Shown here in pieces: positions 48,947 through 57,923 of a DNA stretch of 64,000 nucleotides. Under the pieces are notes generated by a model that was not told the DNA's origin, made no database searches, and was given only the letters and a program-made list of their open reading frames with translations. How positions within the stretch are numbered: the first letter of the stretch is position 1; each line of letters starts with the position of its first letter. This DNA is from Edwardsiella anguillarum ET080813. Lineage in GTDB: Bacteria; Pseudomonadota; Gammaproteobacteria; Enterobacterales; Enterobacteriaceae. Made by a program: the position numbers and the translations under genes. The stretch covers positions 1,116,001-1,180,000 of the forward strand of contig NZ_CP006664.1 of assembly GCF_000264765.2 (NCBI RefSeq). Reading direction: 5' to 3'.

Positions 48947-49384
48947 TTGATCCGCCTGGTCAGCGTTGATCCGGCCTGCGGTAAAACGGCGGTGTACGGC
49001 TATCCGATCGATGCCGCGGCAGATGCTAAGCGCAGTGACGCCGGGATCGGCGATATCGTAGCGACCGATACCCAGCGTATCCTGCTGGTAGAACACGACG
49101 ACGCCATGCCCCCCGAGGCAGTCGACCAGGCTCACGCCAGCGACCTGAGCACATTTGACCGGCCGGCCGCGAACCTGGCACAGCGTGGCATAACGCTCGT
49201 GGACACACGCCGGCGGCTGACCTGCGTAAGCTGGGCTGGCAACAGAAGAAAGCCGCGTGGCTGGCGCGCATCGACAGCACAACGCTGGCGCTGACCAACG
49301 ATAGCAACGTCGGCGTGAAGAGCGTACTGCCGCGCGCGCAGCAGGATAAACACGGAAAGGCTACCGGATTACCCCATAGGGTAA
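48947..49384 (+). pseudogene. Remnant of an esterase-like phytase-family gene
   Basis: Two frames carry pieces that fit the phytase-like domain (PF13449). The first reads TAVYGYPIDAAADAKRS and GIGDIVATDTQRILLVEHDD; the second, in another frame from about 49216, reads LGWQQKKAAWLARIDSTTLALTNDSN, like the family's LALIDDRTLALVNDNDFG. A frameshift separates them, there is no plausible start, and a stop follows at 49384. The assignment is from memory of the family pattern and needs a profile search. Confidence 0.5.
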
Positions 49385-49519
49385 GCTGACGCTGGATGGG
49401 ATCGCGCAGGGCATCGGCATCGCACCGTTAAAAAACCGGATGCCGGCAGCGCGCGTTGGAGGGGAACGCTAACGGCGCCGCGCTCTTGATGTCAGCGCAG
49501 ACCGGGCGCGGTAATGAAA

Positions 49520-49553
49520 AATCCCCCGCGGTTCACTAAAAACGCGGGGGATT
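49520..49553 (-). terminator. Strong hairpin with T-tract beyond the TRAP operon
   Basis: An 11-bp perfect stem AATCCCCCGCG / CGCGGGGGATT with a 12-base loop; on the minus strand it is followed by TTTTT. A second terminator after dctM. Confidence 0.85.
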
Positions 49554-49581
49554 GATACCCGACGGCGGGTGGAAAAATGCG

Positions 49582-49606
49582 AAAAGGCAGAGATAAACTC
49601 TGCCTT
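49582..49606 (-). terminator. Rho-independent terminator of the TRAP operon
   Basis: On the minus strand AAGGCAGAG, five bases, CTCTGCCTT running into TT, 18 bases after the dctM stop. Confidence 0.85.
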
Positions 49607-49623
49607 CCGGGTTGTGACTCCGC

Positions 49624-50925
49624 TTACATCAGGCCGAACAGCTGCGGCACAAACAGGGAGATCTGCGGGATATAGGTGATCATCATCAGCGCAACGATCA
49701 GCGCCAGGTAGAAGGGCAGCAGCGGCTTAATCAGCTGCTGGATCTTCACGCCGGAGATAGAGCAGCCGACGAACAGCGCGCTACCGACCGGCGGCGTCAG
49801 CAGGCCGATACACAGGTTGGCGACCATCATGATCCCGAAGTGTACCGGATCCATCCCCAGCTCCTGTGCGATCGGCAGGAAGATCGGGGTAAAGATCAGG
49901 ACCGCCGGGGTCATATCCATAAAGATACCGACGATCAGCAGCACAATGTTGATCAGCAGCAGGATGACGATCGGATTTTCCGAAATCCCCATCAGCGCAT
50001 CGCTGATCATGTAAGGGATATCCGCGTTGGTCATCGCCCAGGACATGCCGACGGAGAAGCCAATCAGCAGCAGTACGATGGAGGTCGTCACCACCGACTC
50101 CAGGATCAGCCGCGGCAAATCACGCCACTTCACTTCGCGATAAATCAGCACCGACAGCACAAAGGTGTACACCACGGCGATCGCCGAGGCTTCGGTCGCG
50201 GTAAAGACACCACCGAGGATCCCGCCCATCACGATGAATACCAGCAGCAAGCTGGGCCAGGCATCCCAGAAAGCTTTACCTGCCTGACGCAGGGTCGGAC
50301 GCGCGCTGACCGGATAGTTACGCGCCTTGGCGATAAAGGCGCACACCACCATGATCGACAGCCCCATCAGGATCCCCGGCAGATAGCCGGCCAGGAACAG
50401 CGACGCCACCGACACGCCGCCGGCGGTCAGGGAGAAGACGATCAGCACGTTGGACGGCGGAATCAACAGCCCGGTGATACAGGACGACACGTTCACCGCC
50501 GTACAGAAGGCCGGATCATAGCCTTCGCGGGTCTGGATCGGGTGCAGGGTCCCCCCCACCGCCGCCGCCGCCGCCACCGCCGAGCCGGAGATGGAGCCGA
50601 ACATCATGTTGGCCAGCACGTTAACGTGCCCCAGGGAGCCGGGCACACGTCCTACCATCACCTGTGCCAGGTTGATCAATCGAATGGCGATACCGCCGCT
50701 GTTCATCAGGGTGCCGGCAAAGATAAAGAACGGTATTGCCAGCAGCGCAAAGTTATCCAGCCCGTTGGCCAGACGCTGCGCGACGGTAATGGTAGCGATC
50801 TCCCACGGAAACATCAGCAGCATGGAGGCAAAGGTGGCGATACCGATAGAGAATGAAATCGGCACACCGACAAACACCAGAAAGAAGAAGCTGCCAAACA
50901 GGGTCAGGGCGATATAGCTCTCCAT
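49624..50925 (-). CDS. TRAP transporter large permease (DctM family)
   Basis: A 433-residue membrane protein with about 11-12 helices, the ion-coupled channel subunit of a TRAP importer. Typical blocks: FLVFVGVPISFSIGIATFASML, ANMMFGSISGSAVAAAAAVG and LLTPPVGSALFVGCSISGV. Its ATG shares one base with the dctQ stop (TAATG), indicating coupling. With the two genes upstream it forms a complete dctP-dctQ-dctM set. It resembles the YiaN/SiaM branch, but the substrate cannot be told from this subunit. Confidence 0.93.
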   Translation of the reverse strand: MESYIALTLFGSFFFLVFVGVPISFSIGIATFASMLLMFPWEIATITVAQRLANGLDNFALLAIPFFIFAGTLMNSGGIAIRLINLAQVMVGRVPGSLGHVNVLANMMFGSISGSAVAAAAAVGGTLHPIQTREGYDPAFCTAVNVSSCITGLLIPPSNVLIVFSLTAGGVSVASLFLAGYLPGILMGLSIMVVCAFIAKARNYPVSARPTLRQAGKAFWDAWPSLLLVFIVMGGILGGVFTATEASAIAVVYTFVLSVLIYREVKWRDLPRLILESVVTTSIVLLLIGFSVGMSWAMTNADIPYMISDALMGISENPIVILLLINIVLLIVGIFMDMTPAVLIFTPIFLPIAQELGMDPVHFGIMMVANLCIGLLTPPVGSALFVGCSISGVKIQQLIKPLLPFYLALIVALMMITYIPQISLFVPQLFGLM

Positions 50926-51428
50926 CAGTTATTCACTCCTTGCGGGATGGCCAGTTTCTTCATTCCACTGATCACAAAGTACAGACTATAAAAAATGATG
51001 ATGGCGCCGCTCAGCGGCAGAATAAAATAGACATACCCCATCGGGATCTGCATCGCCGCCGACAGCTGCGCCGTCTCCAGGGTCTTTTCGATCAGCATTC
51101 GCCCCCCAACGATCATTACCAGGAACGAGAACACCATCACCAGCAGATTGACCAGCACGCTCAGCGCGGCCTGGGTACGGGCACTGACCGACATTGCCAG
51201 CAGATCAATCGACAGATGGCGCTGGGCGCCCACGGTATAGGCGGCACCCAGCAGGCCGACCCAAATCATCAGAAAACGCGCCAGTTCATCAGTCAGGGTA
51301 CTGGGCTGACTGAGCACATAACGGCTGAATACCTGCCAGACGACGCAGGCCACCAGCGCCACCATCACCACCACCGCAAACGAGGCGATACTGCGGTCGA
51401 CGATTTTTTTGATCCGATCGAGAATCAT
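50925..51428 (-). CDS. TRAP transporter small permease (DctQ family)
   Basis: A 167-residue protein with four predicted membrane helices, the small inner-membrane subunit that docks with DctM. The family-type block ELARFLMIWVGLLGAAYTVGAQRHLSIDLL is visible. It lies 63 bases after dctP and overlaps dctM by one base. Confidence 0.9.
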   Translation of the reverse strand: MILDRIKKIVDRSIASFAVVVMVALVACVVWQVFSRYVLSQPSTLTDELARFLMIWVGLLGAAYTVGAQRHLSIDLLAMSVSARTQAALSVLVNLLVMVFSFLVMIVGGRMLIEKTLETAQLSAAMQIPMGYVYFILPLSGAIIIFYSLYFVISGMKKLAIPQGVNN

Positions 51429-51491
51429 ACGGTCTATCCAAATAGCGGGATGAAACGGCGCGGGCGTATCTCTCGCCCGCGCATAACGGCG

Positions 51492-52478
51492 TTACTGCGC
51501 GGCGGCTTCGAACTTGTCCAGCAGCGCGGCCTGCTGCGGATCCTTGCGGAACTCGTCATACAGCGGCTGTACGGCGGCACGGAACGGTGCCTTGTCTACG
51601 GTTACGATGCTGGCACCCATCGCTTTGGCCTGCGCGCGGGACTCGGCATCGACCTGATCCCACAGCTTCTGCTGGTAGACTTCAGAATTGCGGGCGGCTT
51701 TGGTCAGGATGGCCTGCTGCTCCGGGGTCAGCTTCTCCCAGGTTTTGGTGGCGATGACCAGGTAGTCCGGAATCGAGGCGTGCTCATCTTCAGACAGGAC
51801 GTTGGCGATTTCGATGTGGCGGGTCTGCACCCAGGAAGGTATGTTGTTCTCCGCGCCATCCACCACGCCCTGCTGCATGGCGGTATACACCTCGCCGAAG
51901 GAGATCGGCGTCGGAGAGCCGCCCATCAGCTCCACCATCTTGATGGTGGTCGGGCTGGCCTGAACGCGGATTTTCATCCCTTTCAGATCGGCGGGCGAGG
52001 TGATCGGCTTCTTGGCATAGAAGCTGCGGGTACCGGCGACGTAGGCGGACATGGCGAAGAAGCCCTTATCCTTGGTGGAATCCATAATCTCTTTGCCGAC
52101 CGGACCATAGACGACGTTATTAAAGTGCTGCTGATCCTTAAACAGGTACGGCATATTATAAATGGCGTAGACGTTATCGAATGATTCCAGATCGCTACCG
52201 GAGCCTTTGGTCATATCCAGCGCGCCGTTCTGCAACAGCTCGAGGGTTTCGCGGGCGCTGCCCATCTGGCTGCTGGGGTAAATACGGATACGCATATTGC
52301 CGTTAGAAAGTTGTTGTACCTCTTTCGCCATCTGCTCGAAGGCTTGGTGCACAACGTGGCTGCGCTCAAGGTTATGAGCCAGTTTCAGCGTGACTTTCTC
52401 TGCTGCCTGTGCGCCGCCAGCGATCAGAGAAAGCACGGCTGCACAGAGGATATGACGGGAAAAAGTTTTCAGTTTCAT
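51492..52478 (-). CDS. TRAP transporter substrate-binding protein (DctP family)
   Basis: A 328-residue periplasmic receptor with a Sec signal peptide (cleavage near AQAA-EK). The ligand-carboxylate arginine lies in LKGMKIRVQASPTT and the later block FGEVYTAMQQGVVDGAENN is typical of the family, so an organic acid or sugar acid is the expected ligand. The ATG at 52478 starts the signal peptide. First gene of the operon, with a LysR gene diverging upstream. Confidence 0.93.
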   Translation of the reverse strand: MKLKTFSRHILCAAVLSLIAGGAQAAEKVTLKLAHNLERSHVVHQAFEQMAKEVQQLSNGNMRIRIYPSSQMGSARETLELLQNGALDMTKGSGSDLESFDNVYAIYNMPYLFKDQQHFNNVVYGPVGKEIMDSTKDKGFFAMSAYVAGTRSFYAKKPITSPADLKGMKIRVQASPTTIKMVELMGGSPTPISFGEVYTAMQQGVVDGAENNIPSWVQTRHIEIANVLSEDEHASIPDYLVIATKTWEKLTPEQQAILTKAARNSEVYQQKLWDQVDAESRAQAKAMGASIVTVDKAPFRAAVQPLYDEFRKDPQQAALLDKFEAAAQ

Positions 52479-52856
52479 ATGGCAAGGCTCCCTGATATTG
52501 GTTGAATATGTGTTACTTTTGGTCTGAACAAATAAGTAATTACGCCAATTTCTGTATGACATCTTATTTTAGCTATCGGATAAGTAGGCAGTGCATGCCT
52601 CACATTTTCGGTAATTCTCTTATCAGAGATACAATTCTGCGCCTTCGATCACCAAATAATTCGAATTGAGCAGCTTAATTACATCGTAAATACCGATGAT
52701 TTAATCTCCATATTTATCATTCAAATTATTTTCCCTACATGTATGTTCGGAAAAAATATATTATTCACTGAGAATCGCGCGACGGGGTTGTCATACCACT
52801 GGCCGAGAGGGCAGGATAGCGGGGAGCATCCGGAGAACCGCGGAGGGGGAGCAGAG
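52479..52856. other. Divergent region TRAP operon / LysR gene
   Basis: A 378-base AT-rich divergent spacer, the place where the LysR regulator would be expected to bind. An AATTCGAATT palindrome occurs near 52660. I cannot identify a defined T-N11-A operator with confidence. Confidence 0.5.
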
Positions 52857-53777
52857 ATGGAGATAGGCTGGCTTGAAGACTTTCTGGCACTGGCAGAGCT
52901 GCGTAACTTTTCCCGCGCCGCCGCCAGCCGCAATATCACTCAGCCGGCCTTTGGCCGCCATATTCGGGCGCTGGAGCAGAGCGTGGGTCAGCAGTTGGTC
53001 GATCGCAGCACCACGCCGGTGACCCTGACGCCCGCCGGCTACCAGTTTCGCCTGCTGGCCCACGCCATGACCAACCAATGGCGCGAAGGGCTGAACAACA
53101 TCAACGGACGCCCGCAGGCTCTGCTCCATCCGGTACGTTTCAGCGCTCCCCACAGCCTCTCCTCCCCTTTTCTGCTCGACCTGATCGCCGCGGTCACCGC
53201 GGACGACCCGGCGCCCTTACCCTTCGGCGTTGATATTCTGCGGGTGGACTTCGCCGTCGAGGCGCTGATGGAGGGTGAGAGTGACTTCCTGCTGGCCTTT
53301 GATAACCACGCCCTGCTACAGCCGCCGTTTGACAACCTGCTGCTCGGGCGCGGCGATCTGCTGCTGGTCAGCGCCCCCGATACCAACGGCCAGGCCCGTT
53401 TTCAACCGGGCGAACAACCGGTGCCGGTGCTGCGCTACACCCCGGACTCCTACAGCGCCCGCATGGTAGAGCGTCTGATGCCCCAGTATCCCTTCCCCGC
53501 CCAGCCGCTGTTTGAGGCCTCGCTGTGCGATCTGCACCGCCAGATGGCGCTGCGCGGCCACGGCCTGACCTGGCTCGCCGACTGCCAGATCGGCGCAGAG
53601 CTGGCGGAGGGCCGGCTGGTAGCCGTGGATCGCCAGCGCTGGCGCGTCCCCTATCAGATCCGCCTCTATCGCAACCGCGCCCGCCTGCACCAGCGCGCCG
53701 AGGCCTTCTGGCAGCGGCTGGCGCAGCGCATCGCCGCCGACCATGCCTTCTGGCCGCCGCCCGCGCCGGCGCGCTGA
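52857..53777 (+). CDS. LysR-family regulator, HypT/YjiE-like
   Basis: A 306-residue LysR-type regulator. The helix-turn-helix region reads NFSRAAASRNITQPAFGRHIRALEQ, and this plus the later DFLLAFDNHALLQPPFDNLLL block resembles E. coli HypT (YjiE). HypT senses hypochlorite through methionine oxidation; whether this protein does is unknown. The ATG at 52857 follows a GA-rich ribosome site. Divergent from the TRAP operon and upstream of the deaminase-like gene, so either may be its target. Confidence 0.85.
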   Translation: MEIGWLEDFLALAELRNFSRAAASRNITQPAFGRHIRALEQSVGQQLVDRSTTPVTLTPAGYQFRLLAHAMTNQWREGLNNINGRPQALLHPVRFSAPHSLSSPFLLDLIAAVTADDPAPLPFGVDILRVDFAVEALMEGESDFLLAFDNHALLQPPFDNLLLGRGDLLLVSAPDTNGQARFQPGEQPVPVLRYTPDSYSARMVERLMPQYPFPAQPLFEASLCDLHRQMALRGHGLTWLADCQIGAELAEGRLVAVDRQRWRVPYQIRLYRNRARLHQRAEAFWQRLAQRIAADHAFWPPPAPAR

Positions 53778-53898
53778 GCGCCGGCGAAAAACCGGCCCCG
53801 GTGCCGAATCGGCCTGAGCCATGCCGGAATAGCATTTCACGCCCGGCGCGCGCTCCCCTATGATGCGCCTTTCCCTTTTTCTGCCGCGGGATAGGTCA

Positions 53899-55017
53899 AT
53901 GCCAGCGACGCAAACGATTACCTGGCCGGATTTTCTGGCCAGATTCCCCAAACTGGATCTGCACTACCACCTGCTGGGCGGCGTTCGCCTAGAGACGATG
54001 CGCGACCTGGCGAAGCAGGCGGGCGTGACCCTCAGTGAACGCGATGCCAAGAGCTTCTACCGCCGCTATCAGGCGGAGACCGGTCAGGTCAAAGGCGGTA
54101 TCGCCGCCCTTAATTTCCTCTACCCGCTGCTGACGCGCCCCCAGGACTACTGCCGGGTCATGCAGGAGGTGGCCGAGGACGCCGCGGCGACCGGCGTACG
54201 CCACCTGGAGCTGTTCTGGAACCCCTCTGACACCGCGCTGCCCTATGCCGAGGTCACCGCCGCGCTGGCGGAGGGACTAGCCTGCGCCGCCCAGCGCTGG
54301 GATATCCACGCGCTGTTCCTGCCGGCCATCAACCGCGAAAAGAGTCCCGAAGAAGCCGTACGCATGGTGGAGACGGTGCTATCGCACCCGCACCCGCTGG
54401 TGCCCGGAATCGGCATCGACTACCGCGAACACGATGCGCCGATAGAGCACTTCTGGAAAGCCTACCGTCTGGCGCGTCAGGGCGGACTGCGCCTGACCGG
54501 CCACTGCAGCGAGTTCGGCCTGCACTGGCGTAACGTGGAGAGCGGACTGGATCTGCTGCACCTCGATCGCATCGATCACGGCTACAGCATCGTCGATAAC
54601 CCCGAGCTGATGGCGCGCTGCGCCCGCGACGGCGTTCCCTTTACCGTGGTGCCCAGCAACACCTTCTTCCTCAAGCGCTGGCCCGATCGCGACACGTGGC
54701 GCCAATGCCATCCCATCCGCCGCATGGCGGCGGCGGGCATCAACCTGATCCCGGCCACCGACGACTGGCATATGCACGACACCAACGGCGCCGAATGCTA
54801 CCGGGTCATGGTGGAGGAGTTCGGCTTCGATCTCGACGGAGTGCGAACCATGCTGGCCAACGCCATCGACGCCTGCTGGCAGCCGGCGCCGCTCAAGGCG
54901 CGTTGGCGCATCCAGTGGCTGGCCGAGTTCGATGCCCTGCGTGCCCGGCTGGCGCAGGAGCCGCCCTACGATACGCAGCGCCACGTCATCTACCAACGCC
55001 CTGTCTCGGGAGACTAA
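53899..55017 (+). CDS. Adenosine-deaminase-family amidohydrolase
   Basis: A 372-residue metal-dependent hydrolase of the adenosine/AMP deaminase fold. The zinc and catalytic residues are seen as LHYH near residue 17, TGHCSE (HAGE in classical Add), RIDHGYS and ATDDWHMHD. The ligands and catalytic Glu are kept, but the loops that read the purine differ from E. coli Add, so the substrate could be another nucleoside or base. The ATG at 53899 gives a compact N-terminus. It is three bases from the DcuC-like transporter gene, so the two are one operon. Confidence 0.85.
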   Translation: MPATQTITWPDFLARFPKLDLHYHLLGGVRLETMRDLAKQAGVTLSERDAKSFYRRYQAETGQVKGGIAALNFLYPLLTRPQDYCRVMQEVAEDAAATGVRHLELFWNPSDTALPYAEVTAALAEGLACAAQRWDIHALFLPAINREKSPEEAVRMVETVLSHPHPLVPGIGIDYREHDAPIEHFWKAYRLARQGGLRLTGHCSEFGLHWRNVESGLDLLHLDRIDHGYSIVDNPELMARCARDGVPFTVVPSNTFFLKRWPDRDTWRQCHPIRRMAAAGINLIPATDDWHMHDTNGAECYRVMVEEFGFDLDGVRTMLANAIDACWQPAPLKARWRIQWLAEFDALRARLAQEPPYDTQRHVIYQRPVSGD

Positions 55018-55020
55018 ACC

Positions 55021-56277
55021 ATGTTAGTTATTGCCGGTATTGCGATCCTGATCCTGACGGTGATCCTGTTGATCAAGCGCCAGGATACCCGCACCGTGCT
55101 GCTGTTCTCCGGCCTGCTGATGTGCCTGCTGGCCGCCGATCCGATGGCGGCGATGAACAGCTTTGCCCAGAAGATGGTCTCCGAGGGGCTGATCCAGGCG
55201 ATCCTGTCGGCCATCGGCTTCGCCACCGTGATGAAGTTTACCGGCTGTGACCGCCACCTGGTACGCCTGCTGAGCGTACCGCTGCGCCGCGTCGGTCTGC
55301 TGCTGATCCCCGGCACCATTCTGCTGACCACCTTCGTCCAGCTGGCGCTGCCCAGCGCCGCCGGAGCCGCCGCCGCCGCCGGTATCACCATGATCCCGCT
55401 GCAGCTGGCGGCGGGTATCCACCCGGTGATGGCCGGCGCCGCGGTACTGGCGGGCACCTTCGGCGCCAGCCTGCTCAATCCGGGCAGTCCGCACATGGCC
55501 CTGGTGGCCAAGATCGTCGGTGGCGACGTGATGACCATCATCGGCTCACGCGCCATGACCGTGGTGTGGCTGGGGCTGCTGATCATGGTCGGCATGACGC
55601 TGACCGCCCTGCTGCGCCGTGAGCATCGCGGCTATCACTCAACGCTGGAAAGCGAGATGCAGGCCAACCACCAACCGATCAATCTGCTGGCCGCGCTGAT
55701 GCCGCTGCTGCCGGTCACCCTGCTGATGCTCGGCGCCTTCGGCGGCGTCAGCTGGCTGAAGATGGGGGTTCCGCAGGCGGTCATGTGGGGGATCCTCGCC
55801 ACCCTGCTGGTCACCCGTACCCACCCGGGCAAAGCGATTCCCGCCTTCTTCGACGGCATGGGCAAAGCCTACAGCGACGTGTTCGGCATTATCATCTGCG
55901 CCGGGGTCTTTGTGGCCGGCCTGAGCGCCATAGGGCTTATCGATGCCGCCAAAACGCTGCTGATCGACTACCCGCAGGCTGCCCGCTTCGGCGGCACCGT
56001 CGGCCCGTTTCTGATGGCCATCGTGATAGGATCCGGCGACGCCGCGGCCTACGCCTTCAACGAGGCCATAACCCCCCACGCCGCCGCCTTTGGCATGGAT
56101 GGCACCAGCCTGGGAACCGCCGCCGCCTTCGCCAGCTACCTGGGGCGCACCGCCTCGCCGCTCTCCGCCGCCGCCATCGTGGTCGCCGGCATGGTCGGCG
56201 TCTCGCCGCTCGATCTGGTCAAGCGCACCGCGCCGGTGATGCTGGTGGGGCTGCTGCTGCTGATCGTCCTGATCTGA
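55021..56277 (+). CDS. DcuC-family transporter
   Basis: A 418-residue membrane protein with about 12 helices. It resembles the DcuC group of carriers: LLFSGLLMCLLA near the N-terminus, KFTGCDRHLVRLL, LPSAAGAAAAAG and the C-terminal block SGDAAAYAFNEAITPHAA. DcuC exchanges C4-dicarboxylates, but members encoded next to deaminases may carry the deaminase substrate or product; this is inference from adjacency. It starts three bases after the deaminase-like gene. Confidence 0.8.
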   Translation: MLVIAGIAILILTVILLIKRQDTRTVLLFSGLLMCLLAADPMAAMNSFAQKMVSEGLIQAILSAIGFATVMKFTGCDRHLVRLLSVPLRRVGLLLIPGTILLTTFVQLALPSAAGAAAAAGITMIPLQLAAGIHPVMAGAAVLAGTFGASLLNPGSPHMALVAKIVGGDVMTIIGSRAMTVVWLGLLIMVGMTLTALLRREHRGYHSTLESEMQANHQPINLLAALMPLLPVTLLMLGAFGGVSWLKMGVPQAVMWGILATLLVTRTHPGKAIPAFFDGMGKAYSDVFGIIICAGVFVAGLSAIGLIDAAKTLLIDYPQAARFGGTVGPFLMAIVIGSGDAAAYAFNEAITPHAAAFGMDGTSLGTAAAFASYLGRTASPLSAAAIVVAGMVGVSPLDLVKRTAPVMLVGLLLLIVLI

Positions 56278-56327
56278 GTCCGTCCGCGGCGTATCCAAAC
56301 GAGATCGCCGTCACATATCCCGCCACA

Positions 56328-56365
56328 ACACACCCGCCCGGGACATTTGTCCCGGGCGGGTGTGT
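56328..56365 (+). repeat. Perfect 17-base inverted repeat
   Basis: Arms 56328-56344 and 56349-56365 are exact reverse complements around the loop ATTT. The stem is very GC-rich. It lies 50 bases after the DcuC-like stop and 88 bases before the regulator. There is no T-tract, so it may be a terminator helped by other factors, an mRNA stabiliser, or an operator for the following Crp-like protein. Confidence 0.75.
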
Positions 56366-56452
56366 AATATCAGAGCCCGTCGGCAGTTTTTACGCCCCCG
56401 TTGCTGCCGCAGCGGACGCCCGTCCTGTCCCGTAACCGAAGGAATATCTATA

Positions 56453-57154
56453 GTGTTCAAAGCTAACTGCGGCATGCACAGCGAAGCGTGGCAGGCCATC
56501 ATTGCACAGGTCACCGCCAATGCCGCCCTCTACGATTGGGTTAAGCACTGTCCGCTGAGCATCATGCGCCGCTGGTCCGCGCGAACGGTCGCTCAGAACG
56601 GGCTGATCTGCCGGCAAGGCGATATCTGCCAGCATTTCCGACTAATATTGCAGGGAGAAGCCGACATCTTTTTTGAAGCTGACGACGGACGCCGTTATCA
56701 GCAGGCTCGCTACCACCAGGGAGACATCTTGGGGGAGCTGGAAATATTTGAACAGCGCCCCTATATTTGCTCGGTCGAAGCCACCCGCGAGACGCGTCTA
56801 CTGGAGCTCACCCGCGATGACTTCCACCGTTGGCTGGCGCTGGATAACCATTTTAATCAACGCATACTGCGTACCTGCAGCCAGCAGTATTATCACCTGT
56901 CTGCCAAGGCCGGTGCCGACAGCCTGTATACCCTGCAACAGCGGGTATCGCTGACGCTGTGGCACCGCTTTGCGCAGCAGGAGAGCGAGCGCATCGCATT
57001 GGACAAACAGCAGCTCAGCCACGAGTTTGCCGCCGCTGTGCGCAGCATCAATCGCATCCTGTTCACCCTGAAGGCGCAGCAGATTATCGCGGTTGATGGG
57101 GAGTATATTACCCTGCTTGATCCCGACAGCCTGCAGCGTGAAGCCGGTCTGTAA
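56453..57154 (+). CDS. Crp/Fnr-family regulator, YeiL-like
   Basis: A 233-residue regulator: an N-terminal cyclic-nucleotide-type beta-roll (GEADIFFEADDGRRYQQARYHQGDILGELEIFEQRPYICSVEA) and a C-terminal winged helix (LDKQQLSHEFAAAVRSINRILFTLKAQQ). Proportions and the effector block resemble E. coli YeiL, which sits in a nucleoside gene cluster. The start is taken as GTG at 56453 with AAGGA upstream; an ATG at 56474 is possible. It is 21 bases before the phosphorylase gene, which suggests it controls that unit. Confidence 0.82.
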   Translation: MFKANCGMHSEAWQAIIAQVTANAALYDWVKHCPLSIMRRWSARTVAQNGLICRQGDICQHFRLILQGEADIFFEADDGRRYQQARYHQGDILGELEIFEQRPYICSVEATRETRLLELTRDDFHRWLALDNHFNQRILRTCSQQYYHLSAKAGADSLYTLQQRVSLTLWHRFAQQESERIALDKQQLSHEFAAAVRSINRILFTLKAQQIIAVDGEYITLLDPDSLQREAGL

Positions 57155-57175
57155 TACAGACGTATGAGGAGCCCG

Positions 57176-57922
57176 ATGGAACTACAACCGCACATCCGCC
57201 TGAGCCGCGCCATGACCCAGGCACGCTATGCGCTGCTGCCCGGCGATCCGCAGCGCGTTGAGCACGTCGCCCGCTTTCTGGAGAAGGTCGAGCCGCTGGG
57301 GCAAAACCGCGAGTTCCGCGCGCTGCGCGGCGAGTTCCACGGCATCGAAGTCCTGGCCATCTCCACCGGCATCGGCGGCGCATCGACCGCCATCGCCGTG
57401 GAGGAGCTGCGCCACATCGGCATCACCACCCTGATCCGCATCGGCAGCTGCGGCGCCCTGCAGGATCACATGGCGATGGGCGATCTGGTGATCGCCAGCG
57501 GCGCGGTGCGCGATGAGGGAACCAGCCACGCCTATGCGCCTGCCAGCTACCCGGCCTGCGCCGACAACGGCCTGGTGCACCTGCTGCGCACAGAGGCCGA
57601 ACGCCTGGCGTTCCCGGCGCACTGTGGCTATGTGCGCAGCCACGACAGCTTTTACACCGACCGAGAGGCCGAGCTGGACGCCGAATGGTCGGCGCGCGGT
57701 ATTCTGGCCGCCGATATGGAAACCGCGCCGCTGATGGTGGTTGGCGCGCTGCGCGGCCTGCGCACCGCCTCGGTGCTCAACGTGGTGGTCACCCACAGCG
57801 GTGGGCTGGCGCAGGGCATCAACGACTACCAGCAGCAGGAAGCGCACAGCCAGCGCGGCGAAGCCCGAGAGATCGAGCTGGCCCTCAACGCCATCCGACA
57901 GGATTATAACAAGGGGAACTGA
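57176..57922 (+). CDS. Nucleoside phosphorylase, uridine phosphorylase family
   Basis: A 248-residue enzyme of the PNP/UDP family. Motifs: LLPGDPQRVEHVA (phosphate site), RIGSCGALQDHMAMGDLVIASGAVRDEGTSHAYAP and ILAADMETAPLMVVG with the ribose-binding Met-Glu. It cleaves a nucleoside with phosphate to base and ribose-1-phosphate. Which nucleoside is not clear; adjacency to pnuC makes nicotinamide riboside a candidate besides uridine or purines. The ATG at 57176 follows GAGGAG by four bases. Only one base separates its stop from the pnuC ATG. Confidence 0.88.
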   Translation: MELQPHIRLSRAMTQARYALLPGDPQRVEHVARFLEKVEPLGQNREFRALRGEFHGIEVLAISTGIGGASTAIAVEELRHIGITTLIRIGSCGALQDHMAMGDLVIASGAVRDEGTSHAYAPASYPACADNGLVHLLRTEAERLAFPAHCGYVRSHDSFYTDREAELDAEWSARGILAADMETAPLMVVGALRGLRTASVLNVVVTHSGGLAQGINDYQQQEAHSQRGEAREIELALNAIRQDYNKGN

Positions 57923-57923
57923 T

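Larger units (their letters stand above)
48227..49623. other. 1.4 kb without an intact gene
   Basis: From the GH1 gene outward this holds its promoter and palindromic operator, a purine-rich imperfect tandem repeat (about 48425-48495), a hairpin CCCGAT / ATCGGG (48607-48626), a third operator-like site, a decayed phytase-like gene (48947-49384) and two terminators of the TRAP operon. A 105-codon plus-strand frame through the purine-rich repeat is not considered real. Confidence 0.6.
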
